Assembly (NCBI GenBank): GCA_019637315.1
Contig: JAHBVU010000001.1
Span: 372,001 to 436,000 of the forward strand
DNA from: Gemmatimonadales bacterium
GTDB taxonomy: Bacteria > Gemmatimonadota > Gemmatimonadetes > Gemmatimonadales > GWC2-71-9
DNA: 64,000 bases
Direction of reading: 5' to 3'
This document shows positions 26,887 through 34,896 of this stretch, piece after piece. Each line of letters opens with the position of its first letter. Within the stretch, counting starts at the first letter, position 1. The notes under the pieces were generated by a model. That model was not told the origin of the DNA, made no database searches, and saw only the letters and a program-made list of their open reading frames with translations. The position numbers and the translations under genes were made by a program.

Positions 26887-27948
26887 ATGAAACCGATTCT
26901 CTTTGCAGTGGTGGCCGCCCTCAGCGTCGCCGCGCTGGCCTGTTCCTCCGGTCGGTCCGGTGTGAGCCGGGTCATGGTGGCTCCCGAGCCCGGTGAACGC
27001 CACTTGGCCAACATCCGCCAGCTCACCTTTGGCGGCAACAACGCCGAGTCCTATTTCTCCCGCGATGGCAAGAAAATCATCTTTCAGCGGCAGGAAGATC
27101 TGGAGTCCGGTTGCGATCAGCAGTACATCATCAACGCCGACGGATCCGGCATGCGCCGGGTCTCGAATGGGCTGGGCCGAACCACCTGCGGGTACTTCTA
27201 CGACAACGATCGCCGCATTCTCTACAGTTCGACCTTCAAGCATGATCCGGCCTGCCCGGCTCGGCCCGATCAGTCGCGCGGCTACGTCTGGCCGCTCGGT
27301 CATTTCGAGATCTATACGGCGAAGGTCGATGGCTCAGATCTCCGCCAGCTGACCAGTAATGGTGCGTACAACGCCGAGGCGACGGTGTCGCCGGATGGCC
27401 GCTCGATCATCTTCACCTCGACGATGGACGGGGACATCGAGCTCTACACCATGGATGTCGACGGATCCAATTTGCGTCGCATCACCAACCGGGTAGGGTA
27501 CGATGGTGGCGCGTTCTTCTCGCCGGACGGGCGCTCGATCGTCTGGCGGGCAGGTTACCCTGAAACCGCTCGTGACTCGGCCGACTATACCAGTCTTCTG
27601 CAGCAACGGCTGGTCCGACCCGCGCGGGTCGAGCTCTGGGTGGCGGACCGTGACGGGTCCAACGCCCGACAGATTACCCGCTTGGGCGGGGCCAATTTCG
27701 CCCCGTTTTTCCACCCGGACGGCAAGCGGATCATCTTTGCGTCCAATTACACCAACCCGCGCAGTGGACGCTTCGATCTCTACCTGATCAACCTCGACGG
27801 CAGCGGCCTCGAGCAGGTCACCCGGTTCGACGACTTCGACAGCTTTCCGATGTTCAGCCCGGACGGCACGAAACTGATCTGGGCGTCGAATCGTAACGGG
27901 AAGACGGAACGGGAGACCAACCTCTTCATCGCGGATTGGGTGGAATAA
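26887..27948 (+). CDS. PD40/TolB-like beta-propeller lipoprotein
   Basis: About 353 residues from ATG 26887; an in-frame GTG at 26875 would add four residues but spoils the signal peptide. The N-terminus MKPILFAVVAALSVAALAC is a lipoprotein signal with a lipobox-like ALAC. The mature part holds PD40 repeats (for example SPDGRSIIFTSTMDGDIELYTMDVDGS, HPDGKRIIFASN and SPDGTKLIWASN, quoted in parts) that form a TolB-type propeller. A TATATT word at 26831-26836 may be the -10. It lies seven bases upstream of lepB. Role unknown; such proteins are surface or periplasmic scaffolds. Confidence 0.85.
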   Translation: MKPILFAVVAALSVAALACSSGRSGVSRVMVAPEPGERHLANIRQLTFGGNNAESYFSRDGKKIIFQRQEDLESGCDQQYIINADGSGMRRVSNGLGRTTCGYFYDNDRRILYSSTFKHDPACPARPDQSRGYVWPLGHFEIYTAKVDGSDLRQLTSNGAYNAEATVSPDGRSIIFTSTMDGDIELYTMDVDGSNLRRITNRVGYDGGAFFSPDGRSIVWRAGYPETARDSADYTSLLQQRLVRPARVELWVADRDGSNARQITRLGGANFAPFFHPDGKRIIFASNYTNPRSGRFDLYLINLDGSGLEQVTRFDDFDSFPMFSPDGTKLIWASNRNGKTERETNLFIADWVE

Positions 27949-27954
27949 CGGTCG

Positions 27955-28653
27955 ATGCGCGGGTTCGTGCGCTGGCTCTGGGACTGGGTGAAGTCGATCG
28001 CGGTCGCGCTGGTCGTCTGGTTTTTTCTCCGCACCTTCCTCGTCGAAGCGTTTCGGATCCCGTCGGGCAGCATGGAGCGGACCCTTCTGATCGGTGATTT
28101 CCTCTTCGTCAACAAGCTGCTCTACGGAGCGGAGGTTCCGCTCATCGGGAAGCGTTTGCCGGCCGTTCGCGAGCCCGAGCGGAACGATGTGATCGTGTTC
28201 GACTCGGTCGAAGAAGAGGGGCTCAAGGTCGTCAAACGACTGGTTGGCCTCCCGGGGGACACCCTCTCGATGGAAAACGGTGTCCTCTTCCGTGATGGCC
28301 AGAAGGTCGACGAGCCGTGGGTGGTTCGGACCGACCCCAATTACCACGCTGATGCGTCGTCTCGGGCGCAAATGCGCCGCTGGCAGATCCGATACTACGT
28401 CGGCAGCAATCCTGACCGGTACAATCCGGACCTCAACACCTGGGGCCCGATCGTGGTTCCGCCGGATTCCTTTCTGATGCTGGGCGACAATCGCGACGGT
28501 TCCTACGATGGACGGTACTACGGGTTCCTGCCGCGGGCCAACGTGCGTGGACGACCGCTGATCGTGTACTTCAGCTATGATCCCGAGACGTTCAAGCCCG
28601 CACCGTACCTGACCAACATTCGCTGGGCTCGACTGTTTACGAAGCCGGAATGA
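27955..28653 (+). CDS. lepB: Signal peptidase I
   Basis: 232 residues. One N-terminal span (VKSIAVALVVWFFLRTF) is followed by the catalytic FRIPSGSMERTLLIGDFLFVNK box with the nucleophile Ser in PSGSM. The general-base Lys lies in VVKRLVGLPGD, and the conserved GDNRDGSYDGRYYGF box D/E follows. Reaction: removes Sec and Tat signal peptides at the outer face of the inner membrane. The length is normal for compact LepB. It is separated by a few bases from the PD40 lipoprotein gene, so they probably share a transcript. Confidence 0.96.
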   Translation: MRGFVRWLWDWVKSIAVALVVWFFLRTFLVEAFRIPSGSMERTLLIGDFLFVNKLLYGAEVPLIGKRLPAVREPERNDVIVFDSVEEEGLKVVKRLVGLPGDTLSMENGVLFRDGQKVDEPWVVRTDPNYHADASSRAQMRRWQIRYYVGSNPDRYNPDLNTWGPIVVPPDSFLMLGDNRDGSYDGRYYGFLPRANVRGRPLIVYFSYDPETFKPAPYLTNIRWARLFTKPE

Positions 28654-28724
28654 ATCCCGAGGCCGTTTTCCGGTCACCTGGTTCCCGACCTCGGCACCGG
28701 CTCCCGGTACGGCAGGCGGCCCGC

Positions 28725-28753
28725 TTTGCCTCCCGACCGGTCACCTGTATCTT
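28725..28753 (+). promoter_or_regulatory. Predicted promoter of the CsgG/TPR lipoprotein and beta-barrel pair
   Basis: TTTGCC at 28725-28730 and TATCTT at 28748-28753 are spaced by 17 bases. A start near 28760 leaves a leader of about 27 bases to ATG 28787, with GGAAG close before the start codon. Confidence 0.5.
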
Positions 28754-28786
28754 GCGCCAATCCTTCAGAACGCGACGTGGAAGCGC

Positions 28787-30109
28787 ATGATCACAGGCGC
28801 CCGGTGGACCGTTCCGCTATCGCTCGCACTTGCGGCTGGGTGCGCTGTCGGATCGCCTGGCCCGGTCACGGTTCCGGCTGCAGAGCTGCCCAGCCTCGAA
28901 GCGGCGCGGACGAGGACTCCAAGTGACCGTGATCTGCTGGTGCGTCTCGGCGTCGGCTACTATCAGGCCGGTCGCCTGACTCAGGCCATCGACGTGCTGC
29001 GCGCTGCGCGGGCCGTTGAACCCTCCTTTGCCGGTCTCGTCTACCTCGGTCTTGCATTCGAAGGCGCGGGCAATCTCGACAGTGCCGCGACGGTGTATCG
29101 CTCCCTCGCGTCGATGCGGCTCAGTCGTGCAGAGCAAGCAGAAGTCGGCTTGCGGCTCACCAATGTCACGCAGCGGCAGCTGGCGGTGTTCGCCAGGGAC
29201 GCAGTGGCGCGTGAAGCAGTGTTGAGTCGAGAGCGCCCGACTCCCAACGTCGTGGCGGTGCTTCCATGGCGCTACCTGGGAACCAATCCGGAACTGCAGC
29301 CGCTCGAGAAGGGAATTGCCCACCTGGTGCTCACCGACCTGAGCCGGATCGGATCGCTCCGGCTGGTCGAGCGGGAGCAGGTTCAGGCGCTGACCCGGGA
29401 AATGGCCCTCACCGATGCGCAGCGGACCGAGCCGGGAACCGGGGCGCGGTCGGGCCGACTGCTCAAAGCCGAGCGGGTCATCCAGGGCATCTTTCGCGAC
29501 GAGCCTCGCGGTGGTAACCTGCGGCTCGAGGCCAGCGCCGTGACGACCGAAACCGGCAGAGTGGCCGCGCGCGGTACGGCATCGGATCGCCTGGCCGAGT
29601 TGTTTGCCATGCAGAAGCGGGTCGTTCTGGAGCTCGTCGGCCAGCTGGGCATTACCCTCTCGGCTGCGGAGCGGCGTGCCATCGACGAGCGCCCGACCGC
29701 CGATCTACAGGCCTTTCTTGCCTTCAGTCGGGGACTCGATGCACGCGACCGGGGTGACTTTGCCGGAGCAGCTGCGCAGTTCCAAGCGGCCGTGGCGCGC
29801 GACCCCGGCTTCCGCGATGCGCGGGAGCAGGCCGCCCTGGCGAACCGGCTCAGCATCGCCATGGGGCGCATGCCGACTCAGCTCTCAGGTTTTGTGACGG
29901 GACCCGGATCGGCAGCGCCTGGGAGCGGCTTTATCACCGCGCTCGATGCCCTCGATATCGTGGCCCCCTCGAGCGCCGGGTCACTGATCCGTCAGACCGG
30001 GCAGCGGCTGCCGTTGCCCCATGCGCGGCCGGCGGAAGCGCTGCGACAGGATGATCCCTCCCGGATCCGTTCGATTGTCGAACTTATCATCGTGATACCG
30101 CGCCCATGA
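28787..30109 (+). CDS. TPR lipoprotein with CsgG-like domain
   Basis: 440 residues. The N-terminus (WTVPLSLALAAGCAV) resembles a lipoprotein signal, with the lipidated Cys near residue 19. TPR-type helices follow (about 45-145; VRLGVGYYQAGRLTQAIDVLRAA). A CsgG/TolB-type domain lies at about 150-300 (VVAVLPWRYLG, GIAHLVLTDLSRIGSLRLVERE, and ...LLKAERVIQGIF). One more TPR-like unit (SRGLDARDRGDFAGAAAQFQAA) precedes a tail. CsgG domains form outer-membrane pores or scaffolds. The stop overlaps the ATG of the beta-barrel gene, so the two may act as an outer-membrane pair. Confidence 0.8.
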   Translation: MITGARWTVPLSLALAAGCAVGSPGPVTVPAAELPSLEAARTRTPSDRDLLVRLGVGYYQAGRLTQAIDVLRAARAVEPSFAGLVYLGLAFEGAGNLDSAATVYRSLASMRLSRAEQAEVGLRLTNVTQRQLAVFARDAVAREAVLSRERPTPNVVAVLPWRYLGTNPELQPLEKGIAHLVLTDLSRIGSLRLVEREQVQALTREMALTDAQRTEPGTGARSGRLLKAERVIQGIFRDEPRGGNLRLEASAVTTETGRVAARGTASDRLAELFAMQKRVVLELVGQLGITLSAAERRAIDERPTADLQAFLAFSRGLDARDRGDFAGAAAQFQAAVARDPGFRDAREQAALANRLSIAMGRMPTQLSGFVTGPGSAAPGSGFITALDALDIVAPSSAGSLIRQTGQRLPLPHARPAEALRQDDPSRIRSIVELIIVIPRP

Positions 30110-31215
30110 TGCGATATCGCATGCTGCTGACTGCCGCCGCCATCGTTCCGGCCGCGGTTCACGCTCAGACCCCGGCGACGCCGGATCAACGGAATGCCTG
30201 GGTCGTGGGTGCGCAGGCTCGGCAGCTGCGGTTCCGAACAGCGACGGACCAGTTCACCGTTCGCCAGGTCGTCGTGCCCGCCGGACTGAGCTGGCGGCGC
30301 GGGGCCTTTGGGCTGGACCTGGGCAGTGCCTGGGTGGACAGCCGACTCGAGGCCGGCGCCGTCTCGCGCTCGGTATCAGGGCTCACCGATACCCAGGTCC
30401 GGGGAACCTACACCTTGGGTCGGGATCTGGCTGTCCTGACGGTGGCTGCCAATCTGCCAACTGGTCTCAAGGAAGCCCCGCTTGCCGATGGGTCGGTGCT
30501 TGGTGCCGTGTCGTCGAGTTTCCTGGCCTTCCCGGTTCCCGCGCACGGCAGCGGAGCCGCGCTGACGGGCGGACTCGCCGTGGCGGTCCCCGCCGGCGAC
30601 TGGAACATCGGCTTGGCGGGCAGTCTGCGGTGGAGCGCGGAATACACCCCCTACCGCGAGGGTCAGACAGCCTTCGCGTACCAGGCCGGGATGGAGGGGC
30701 GGCTTCGGGCCGGCGTCGACCGTGTCGTCGGGAGGTCTCGCGTTACCGCAGGTCTGACCTACAGCACCTTCGGCACCGATGAGTTCGCGGCCGGGTCGAC
30801 CGTGACCGGGGCCTATCAACCCGGCCCCCGCTGGATCGCCGAGGCCGCGACGGTCACCGCAGTCGGGGCACGATCGTCGTTGTCGGTGTTCGGGTGGCAC
30901 TACCAGCGGACTGATGGCGACGCCAATGGCGTTTCGGTCGGCAACCGGGAGCGGATCAGCGGGCTCGGCGCGGCCCTGCGGTCGACCCTGGCTCCGGCGG
31001 TGGAGGCGCACCTGGGTCTCGACGGCCGGCTGGCTCGAATCGGCGAGACCCCGGGACGTTTGGTCGGCGGCGAAGCTGGGTTGGGCCTTCGTCTCTCGGG
31101 CCGGGTGAGTCTGGTCCCGACCATTCGGTACGAAACCGGTCGACTGGAGCCTGGATCGGGTAACCAGACCCTGCGTGGGATATCCGGATCGGTATTTCTT
31201 CGGAGTAGCTTCTAG
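30106..31215 (+). CDS. Outer-membrane beta-barrel protein
   Basis: 369 residues with a signal peptide (about 1-20, ending VHAQT). The remainder is a series of alternating amphipathic strands rich in Gly, Thr and Arg, ending in the barrel signature SGSVFLRSSF with a terminal Phe as recognised by BamA. Length suggests about 12-16 strands. No conserved family motif is seen. It overlaps the CsgG-like gene by four bases and would be exported with it. Confidence 0.75.
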   Translation: MMRYRMLLTAAAIVPAAVHAQTPATPDQRNAWVVGAQARQLRFRTATDQFTVRQVVVPAGLSWRRGAFGLDLGSAWVDSRLEAGAVSRSVSGLTDTQVRGTYTLGRDLAVLTVAANLPTGLKEAPLADGSVLGAVSSSFLAFPVPAHGSGAALTGGLAVAVPAGDWNIGLAGSLRWSAEYTPYREGQTAFAYQAGMEGRLRAGVDRVVGRSRVTAGLTYSTFGTDEFAAGSTVTGAYQPGPRWIAEAATVTAVGARSSLSVFGWHYQRTDGDANGVSVGNRERISGLGAALRSTLAPAVEAHLGLDGRLARIGETPGRLVGGEAGLGLRLSGRVSLVPTIRYETGRLEPGSGNQTLRGISGSVFLRSSF

Positions 31216-31242
31216 TACTGCTCATCTGCAGCAATCATTTTC

Positions 31243-31270
31243 TTGACGGATCCGCTGCCCATGTGATACG
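31243..31270 (+). promoter_or_regulatory. Predicted promoter before the Lys/Ala-rich protein
   Basis: TTGACG at 31243-31248 and GATACG at 31265-31270, spaced by 16 bases, with TG at 31262-31263 as an extended -10. The start codon GTG 31315 has GAGGAG at 31305-31310. Confidence 0.5.
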
Positions 31271-31314
31271 TTGACGCCCGGCCGGTCCGGTAAGACCGGG
31301 GAACGAGGAGTCAC

Positions 31315-31815
31315 GTGGCAACCGAACTTGGCGGCATGCAGGTCACATCGCTGATGGAGGCGTTACCGGGGATCGCGTCAGTACTGCGCAATCCCGTTGC
31401 GGACGCGTTCGTCGGCTTGATTCGGGCTGGGGCTCGTCTAGGCGACTTCAAGGTTGCTGACGCGGAGGAGATCCTCCGGTACGCGGTCCGGCGTACCCTG
31501 ATGACCCAGGACGAAACGGAGCGGGTTCTCGCCGAGGTGCGGGAGGCCACGGAAAAGCGGGCAGAGAAGGCCGCCGAGCGTGAGCGAGGCAAGGCCGCCA
31601 GAAAGGCGGCGGCTCCGGTCGTCGAGCCGAAGCGGGTCGAGCCGCCGGTCGAGATACGCCGACCAGAGCCGGCCGAGGCGAAACGCGCGGACAAGAAGAA
31701 GCCCGCTCCCGCTCCGAAGAAGGCGGCGCCCAAGAAGGCCAAGCCCGCTGCGAAGAGCAGTGCCAAGGCCCCTGCCAAATCGGCCGCCAAGCCGGCAGCC
31801 AAAAAGCGAAAGTAA
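31315..31815 (+). CDS. Small helical protein with histone H1-like Lys/Ala/Pro tail
   Basis: 166 residues from GTG 31315. The first 90 residues are a compact helical domain (TSLMEALPGIASVLRNPVAD, FVGLIRAGARLGDFKVADAEE and TQDETERVLAEVREA). From about 95 to the end the protein is dominated by Lys, Ala and Pro (KKAAPKKAKPAAKSSAKAP...), like the tails of bacterial H1-like nucleoid proteins. DNA binding or condensation is likely by analogy. It carries its own promoter and stands alone; the cold-shock gene converges on it. Confidence 0.75.
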   Translation: MATELGGMQVTSLMEALPGIASVLRNPVADAFVGLIRAGARLGDFKVADAEEILRYAVRRTLMTQDETERVLAEVREATEKRAEKAAERERGKAARKAAAPVVEPKRVEPPVEIRRPEPAEAKRADKKKPAPAPKKAAPKKAKPAAKSSAKAPAKSAAKPAAKKRK

Positions 31816-31847
31816 GTCCCCGCCGGATCCCGGGTGCCGAATCGACG

Positions 31848-32054
31848 CTAGCCGACCCGTTTGACGACGTTGGCGGCTTGGGCGCCCTTGGGTCCTTCGA
31901 CGACATCGAATTCGACCGCATCGCCCTCGGCGAGCGAACGGAATCCGTCCATGGTGATCGCGGTATGGTGGACGAAGATGTCCTTACCGCCCTCCTGCGC
32001 GATGAAGCCGAACCCCTTCGCGTCGTTGAACCACTTCACGGTACCTTTCGCCAT
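31848..32054 (-). CDS. csp: Cold-shock domain protein
   Basis: 68 residues from ATG 32054; GAGGTC lies about nine bases upstream on the minus strand. It has the complete CSD fold with both RNA-binding motifs: [20 protein letters not shown] (RNP1 KGFGFI and RNP2 DIFVHH) after the opening [12 protein letters not shown]. These proteins melt RNA secondary structure during cold shock or general growth. The frame upstream of this ATG is open but is the long leader, not coding. The promoter is described separately. Confidence 0.95.
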   Translation of the reverse strand: MAKGTVKWFNDAKGFGFIAQEGGKDIFVHHTAITMDGFRSLAEGDAVEFDVVEGPKGAQAANVVKRVG

Positions 32055-32189
32055 CGTTACTGACCTCATTGCTGGGAGCCGATATCCGGCTCGAAGTGTC
32101 CGCCCGACCCCGGTGCAATCGGGCGAGCCATGCCGTTTCAATCGGCGGGCCGACGATGTGAGGGATGGTGACAGCCCTCCCTTCCGAAT

Positions 32190-32218
32190 ATTGTCTGGCG
32201 CAATCGCGGGTTTGTCAA
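32190..32218 (-). promoter_or_regulatory. Strong sigma-70 promoter of the cold-shock gene with a long leader
   Basis: On the minus strand, TTGACA (bases 32218-32213) and GACAAT (32195-32190) are separated by exactly 17 bases. Transcription would start near 32182, leaving an untranslated leader of about 128 bases before ATG 32054. Long leaders are usual for cspA-type messages and serve as thermosensitive structures. Confidence 0.75.
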
Positions 32219-32280
32219 TAAGGTCATAGGGTCCCGGCAGATTCTGTCGCGACCGACTCGACATTCACGGGGAGCATGAG

Positions 32281-34257
32281 ATGATTGCAGAGCTACTGGC
32301 GGCGGCGCTGCTGCAGCAACCGCCGCAGGAAATCGCCCGGATTCGGATCGAGCCGGCAGGGGCCGAGATCTCGATTGGCGACACCCTCAGGCTCACGGCG
32401 AGAGCGCTTGATGCGAATGGTCGGGTCATCGACGGGGCGGTGGTCCAGTGGCTGCAATCCGGCGGCGTCTTCGAGGGCACCGTCGACTCCACCGGCCGGG
32501 TCATTGGCGGTGCGACGGGCACCATCGTCGCCACGGCACTGGTCCGGCTCGGAGCGAACGCGCGACCAGTCACGGCGATTGCACGGGTGACCGTGCTGCC
32601 CTTGCCCGCAGCGCGCATCGATATCGAGCCGGTGCCGACCAGCATGGTGGTGGGACAGAGTCTCACCCTGGTGGGGCGATCCTACGCAGCCAACGACGAC
32701 CTGCGGTCCGACCCGATTGCCTGGTCGAGCGACAACCCCGGCGTGATTCGGGTCTCGCCCTCCGGGCGGGCGACGGCCGTTGCCGCAGGACGGGCGTCGC
32801 TGACGGCCCGGGTCGGCCGGGTGGAGCGCGTCGTGCCGATCTCGGTCGGGGCCAATCCGGTACGCTCGCTTGCGGTGCAGCCGGGCACGGCGAAGGCCCG
32901 GACCGGCGACGTGATTCGCTTTCAGGTTCGGGCCACGGGCGCGGCGGGGCCGCTCGACATGGCCGTGCGGCCGGAATGGTCGATTGCGTCGGGCAACGCA
33001 CAGATCGACGCCGAGGGCGCATTCGTTGCGGACCTGCCGGGTACCTATCAGGTCTTTGCGTCGTTTGCCGGGCAGATGGCGGAGGCTGTCGTGGAGGTGG
33101 CGCCTCGGGACGTTACCCGACCGATCAAGGTGTTGGGCCGGCTGCCGATCGGGATGATGACGACCGAGTTCTGGTTGCATCCCAACGGTAAAATCGGCTA
33201 CCTGGCCACGGCCGGCCTGACCGGTGTCGGCGGCGATCGTCTCTATGCCGTCGACGTGAGTGATCCCGCCGCGCCGCGGATTACCGATTCGGTCGTCGTC
33301 GACGCGCGCATCGTCAACGACGTGATGACGACGGAGGACGGCAAGTACGCGGTCATGACGCGAGAGGGGTCGTCGAGCCGAAAGAACGGCATCGTGATAC
33401 TCTCGCTCGAGGATCCGGCTCACCCCAAGCCGATTGCCGATTACACCGAAACGGTCTCAGGAGGAGTGCACAGTACCTACGTCTATCAGGGTCATGTCTA
33501 CCTGACCGACGACGCGACCGGTTCGATGCGCGTGATCAGCCTGGCTGACCCCTACAAGCCTCGGGAAGTGGCACGGTGGCAGACGCCGCCGCCCGATGCG
33601 GGACGGACCTTGCACGACATCGACGTCAAGGATGGCCTGGCCTATCTCAGCTACTGGAACGATGGCCTGGTGGTGCTCGATGTCGGTAACGGAATCAAAG
33701 GCGGGCGACCCGACAATCCGGTCTTCGTCTCGCAGTACAAGTATGACCTCAACGCGCTCTATCGGGACGTCGAAGCTGTGGGCGGGCCCGGCTTCATTCG
33801 CGGCACGCACACCGCGTGGCGCGCCGGCAGGTACGCTTTTGTCGCGGACGAAGTGTTTCCCGCGCAGGCCCAGGGGCAGGGCGTGCCGGGGTTTGGCCGC
33901 GCCTACGGCAGGATGCAGGTCATCGACATGTCGGACATTACCAAGCCCAAGAGCGTGGCCTGGTACGAATCGAAGGACGGTGGCACTCACAACATCTGGG
34001 TTGCGGGCGACACTCTCTTTCTCGGCGACTACCAGGGCGGCCTGCGGATCCTCGATGTCGGCGGCGAGCTGAGAGGTGATTTGCTGCGGCAGGGGCGGGT
34101 GATCGGTAACGTGATGACTGGTGACCAGGCCGGCCATGTACCGAACGTGGCCGGCACCTGGGGTGCCGTGTACCGGAACGGCTACATCTATGTTCCGGAC
34201 GTGAACTCCGGGCTCTGGATCATGCAAATCGAACCCAAACGGCAACTTACGCCCTAG
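32281..34257 (+). CDS. Ig-like (BIG2-type) plus LVIVD-repeat surface protein
   Basis: 658 residues starting at ATG 32281 with GGGGAG upstream. The N-terminus is short and only weakly signal-like (IAELLAAALLQQPPQ). Three Ig-like/BIG2-type segments cover about 18-275 (SIGDTLRLTARALDANG, VVGQSLTLVGRSYAAND and RTGDVIRFQVRATG). The C-terminal half is a propeller of LVIVD-type repeats (RLYAVDVSDPAAPRI, GIVILSLEDPAHPKPI, SMRVISLADPYKPRE, GLVVLDVGNGI, MQVIDMSDITKPK and GLRILDVGG). Such proteins are exported and often surface-bound; the ligand is unknown. Confidence 0.82.
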   Translation: MIAELLAAALLQQPPQEIARIRIEPAGAEISIGDTLRLTARALDANGRVIDGAVVQWLQSGGVFEGTVDSTGRVIGGATGTIVATALVRLGANARPVTAIARVTVLPLPAARIDIEPVPTSMVVGQSLTLVGRSYAANDDLRSDPIAWSSDNPGVIRVSPSGRATAVAAGRASLTARVGRVERVVPISVGANPVRSLAVQPGTAKARTGDVIRFQVRATGAAGPLDMAVRPEWSIASGNAQIDAEGAFVADLPGTYQVFASFAGQMAEAVVEVAPRDVTRPIKVLGRLPIGMMTTEFWLHPNGKIGYLATAGLTGVGGDRLYAVDVSDPAAPRITDSVVVDARIVNDVMTTEDGKYAVMTREGSSSRKNGIVILSLEDPAHPKPIADYTETVSGGVHSTYVYQGHVYLTDDATGSMRVISLADPYKPREVARWQTPPPDAGRTLHDIDVKDGLAYLSYWNDGLVVLDVGNGIKGGRPDNPVFVSQYKYDLNALYRDVEAVGGPGFIRGTHTAWRAGRYAFVADEVFPAQAQGQGVPGFGRAYGRMQVIDMSDITKPKSVAWYESKDGGTHNIWVAGDTLFLGDYQGGLRILDVGGELRGDLLRQGRVIGNVMTGDQAGHVPNVAGTWGAVYRNGYIYVPDVNSGLWIMQIEPKRQLTP

Positions 34258-34269
34258 CGACGGACCCGA

Positions 34270-34275
34270 TATCTT
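34270..34275 (+). promoter_or_regulatory. Predicted -10 element placed for a leaderless start
   Basis: TATCTT at 34270-34275 ends six bases before ATG 34282, and no Shine-Dalgarno sequence lies between. The arrangement fits a transcript that begins at or very close to the start codon. No good -35 is seen. Confidence 0.4.
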
Positions 34276-34281
34276 GAAACG

Positions 34282-34896
34282 ATGTCGACCACGCCGTCCA
34301 GTCTCGTGATCCGCACCTTTTCCGATCGCGCCGAGAGCCTCGCGCATTTTCTGCTGCAGGCTGGTGAAGCGCCCCGGCTCATCGCATTCGATGATGCCAC
34401 AGGGTGCCCGGTCGATACGGCCCTGGCGGCGCTCGAGTGGACCGGCGCGGTCGGCATCCTCCAGGATGACGACATGATCCAGGCCGTCCGCCTGACCAGC
34501 GAAACGGCCGCCGCCGTTGTCGAGCGCAAGGTTGCCGACGGACGCCAGTACGTCTATCTCGGTCCTCGTCTCGATGCGCCTCCGATGGATGTCTTCGAAG
34601 GACGGGTGCTGTTCGACGAACCGGGTGTCAAAGCCGTCGAGTTCTCCCAACGCGCCCACGCCCTGGCCCACTTTCTCAGGGCCACGTCCGGTGTGGGGGC
34701 GCTCCTCGCTCTGCTGGGGCGCCGGGCACCGGAAGTTCGTCACATTCGGCGCTGGTTTCGGGCTATCGTGGAACAGCTCGATGGTCCTCGGATGCTGGTC
34801 GGGGGCTGGTTTGCTGCCGGTGCGGCCGGAGCCGTCTTCAGTTCGATGGAGCCCGTGCCCGATTATCGGTACATCGAGGTCGGCCTGGAGGCCTGA
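34282..34896 (+). CDS. Hypothetical protein, possibly leaderless
   Basis: 204 residues, soluble, no signal peptide or span. It is a mixed alpha/beta protein with an N-terminal VIRTFSDRAESLAHFLLQAGE segment and a similar later SQRAHALAHFLRATSG, hinting at an internal duplication around the LAHFL words. I do not recognise the family. It stands alone downstream of the LVIVD gene and is followed by a 716-base non-coding stretch. Confidence 0.65.
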   Translation: MSTTPSSLVIRTFSDRAESLAHFLLQAGEAPRLIAFDDATGCPVDTALAALEWTGAVGILQDDDMIQAVRLTSETAAAVVERKVADGRQYVYLGPRLDAPPMDVFEGRVLFDEPGVKAVEFSQRAHALAHFLRATSGVGALLALLGRRAPEVRHIRRWFRAIVEQLDGPRMLVGGWFAAGAAGAVFSSMEPVPDYRYIEVGLEA

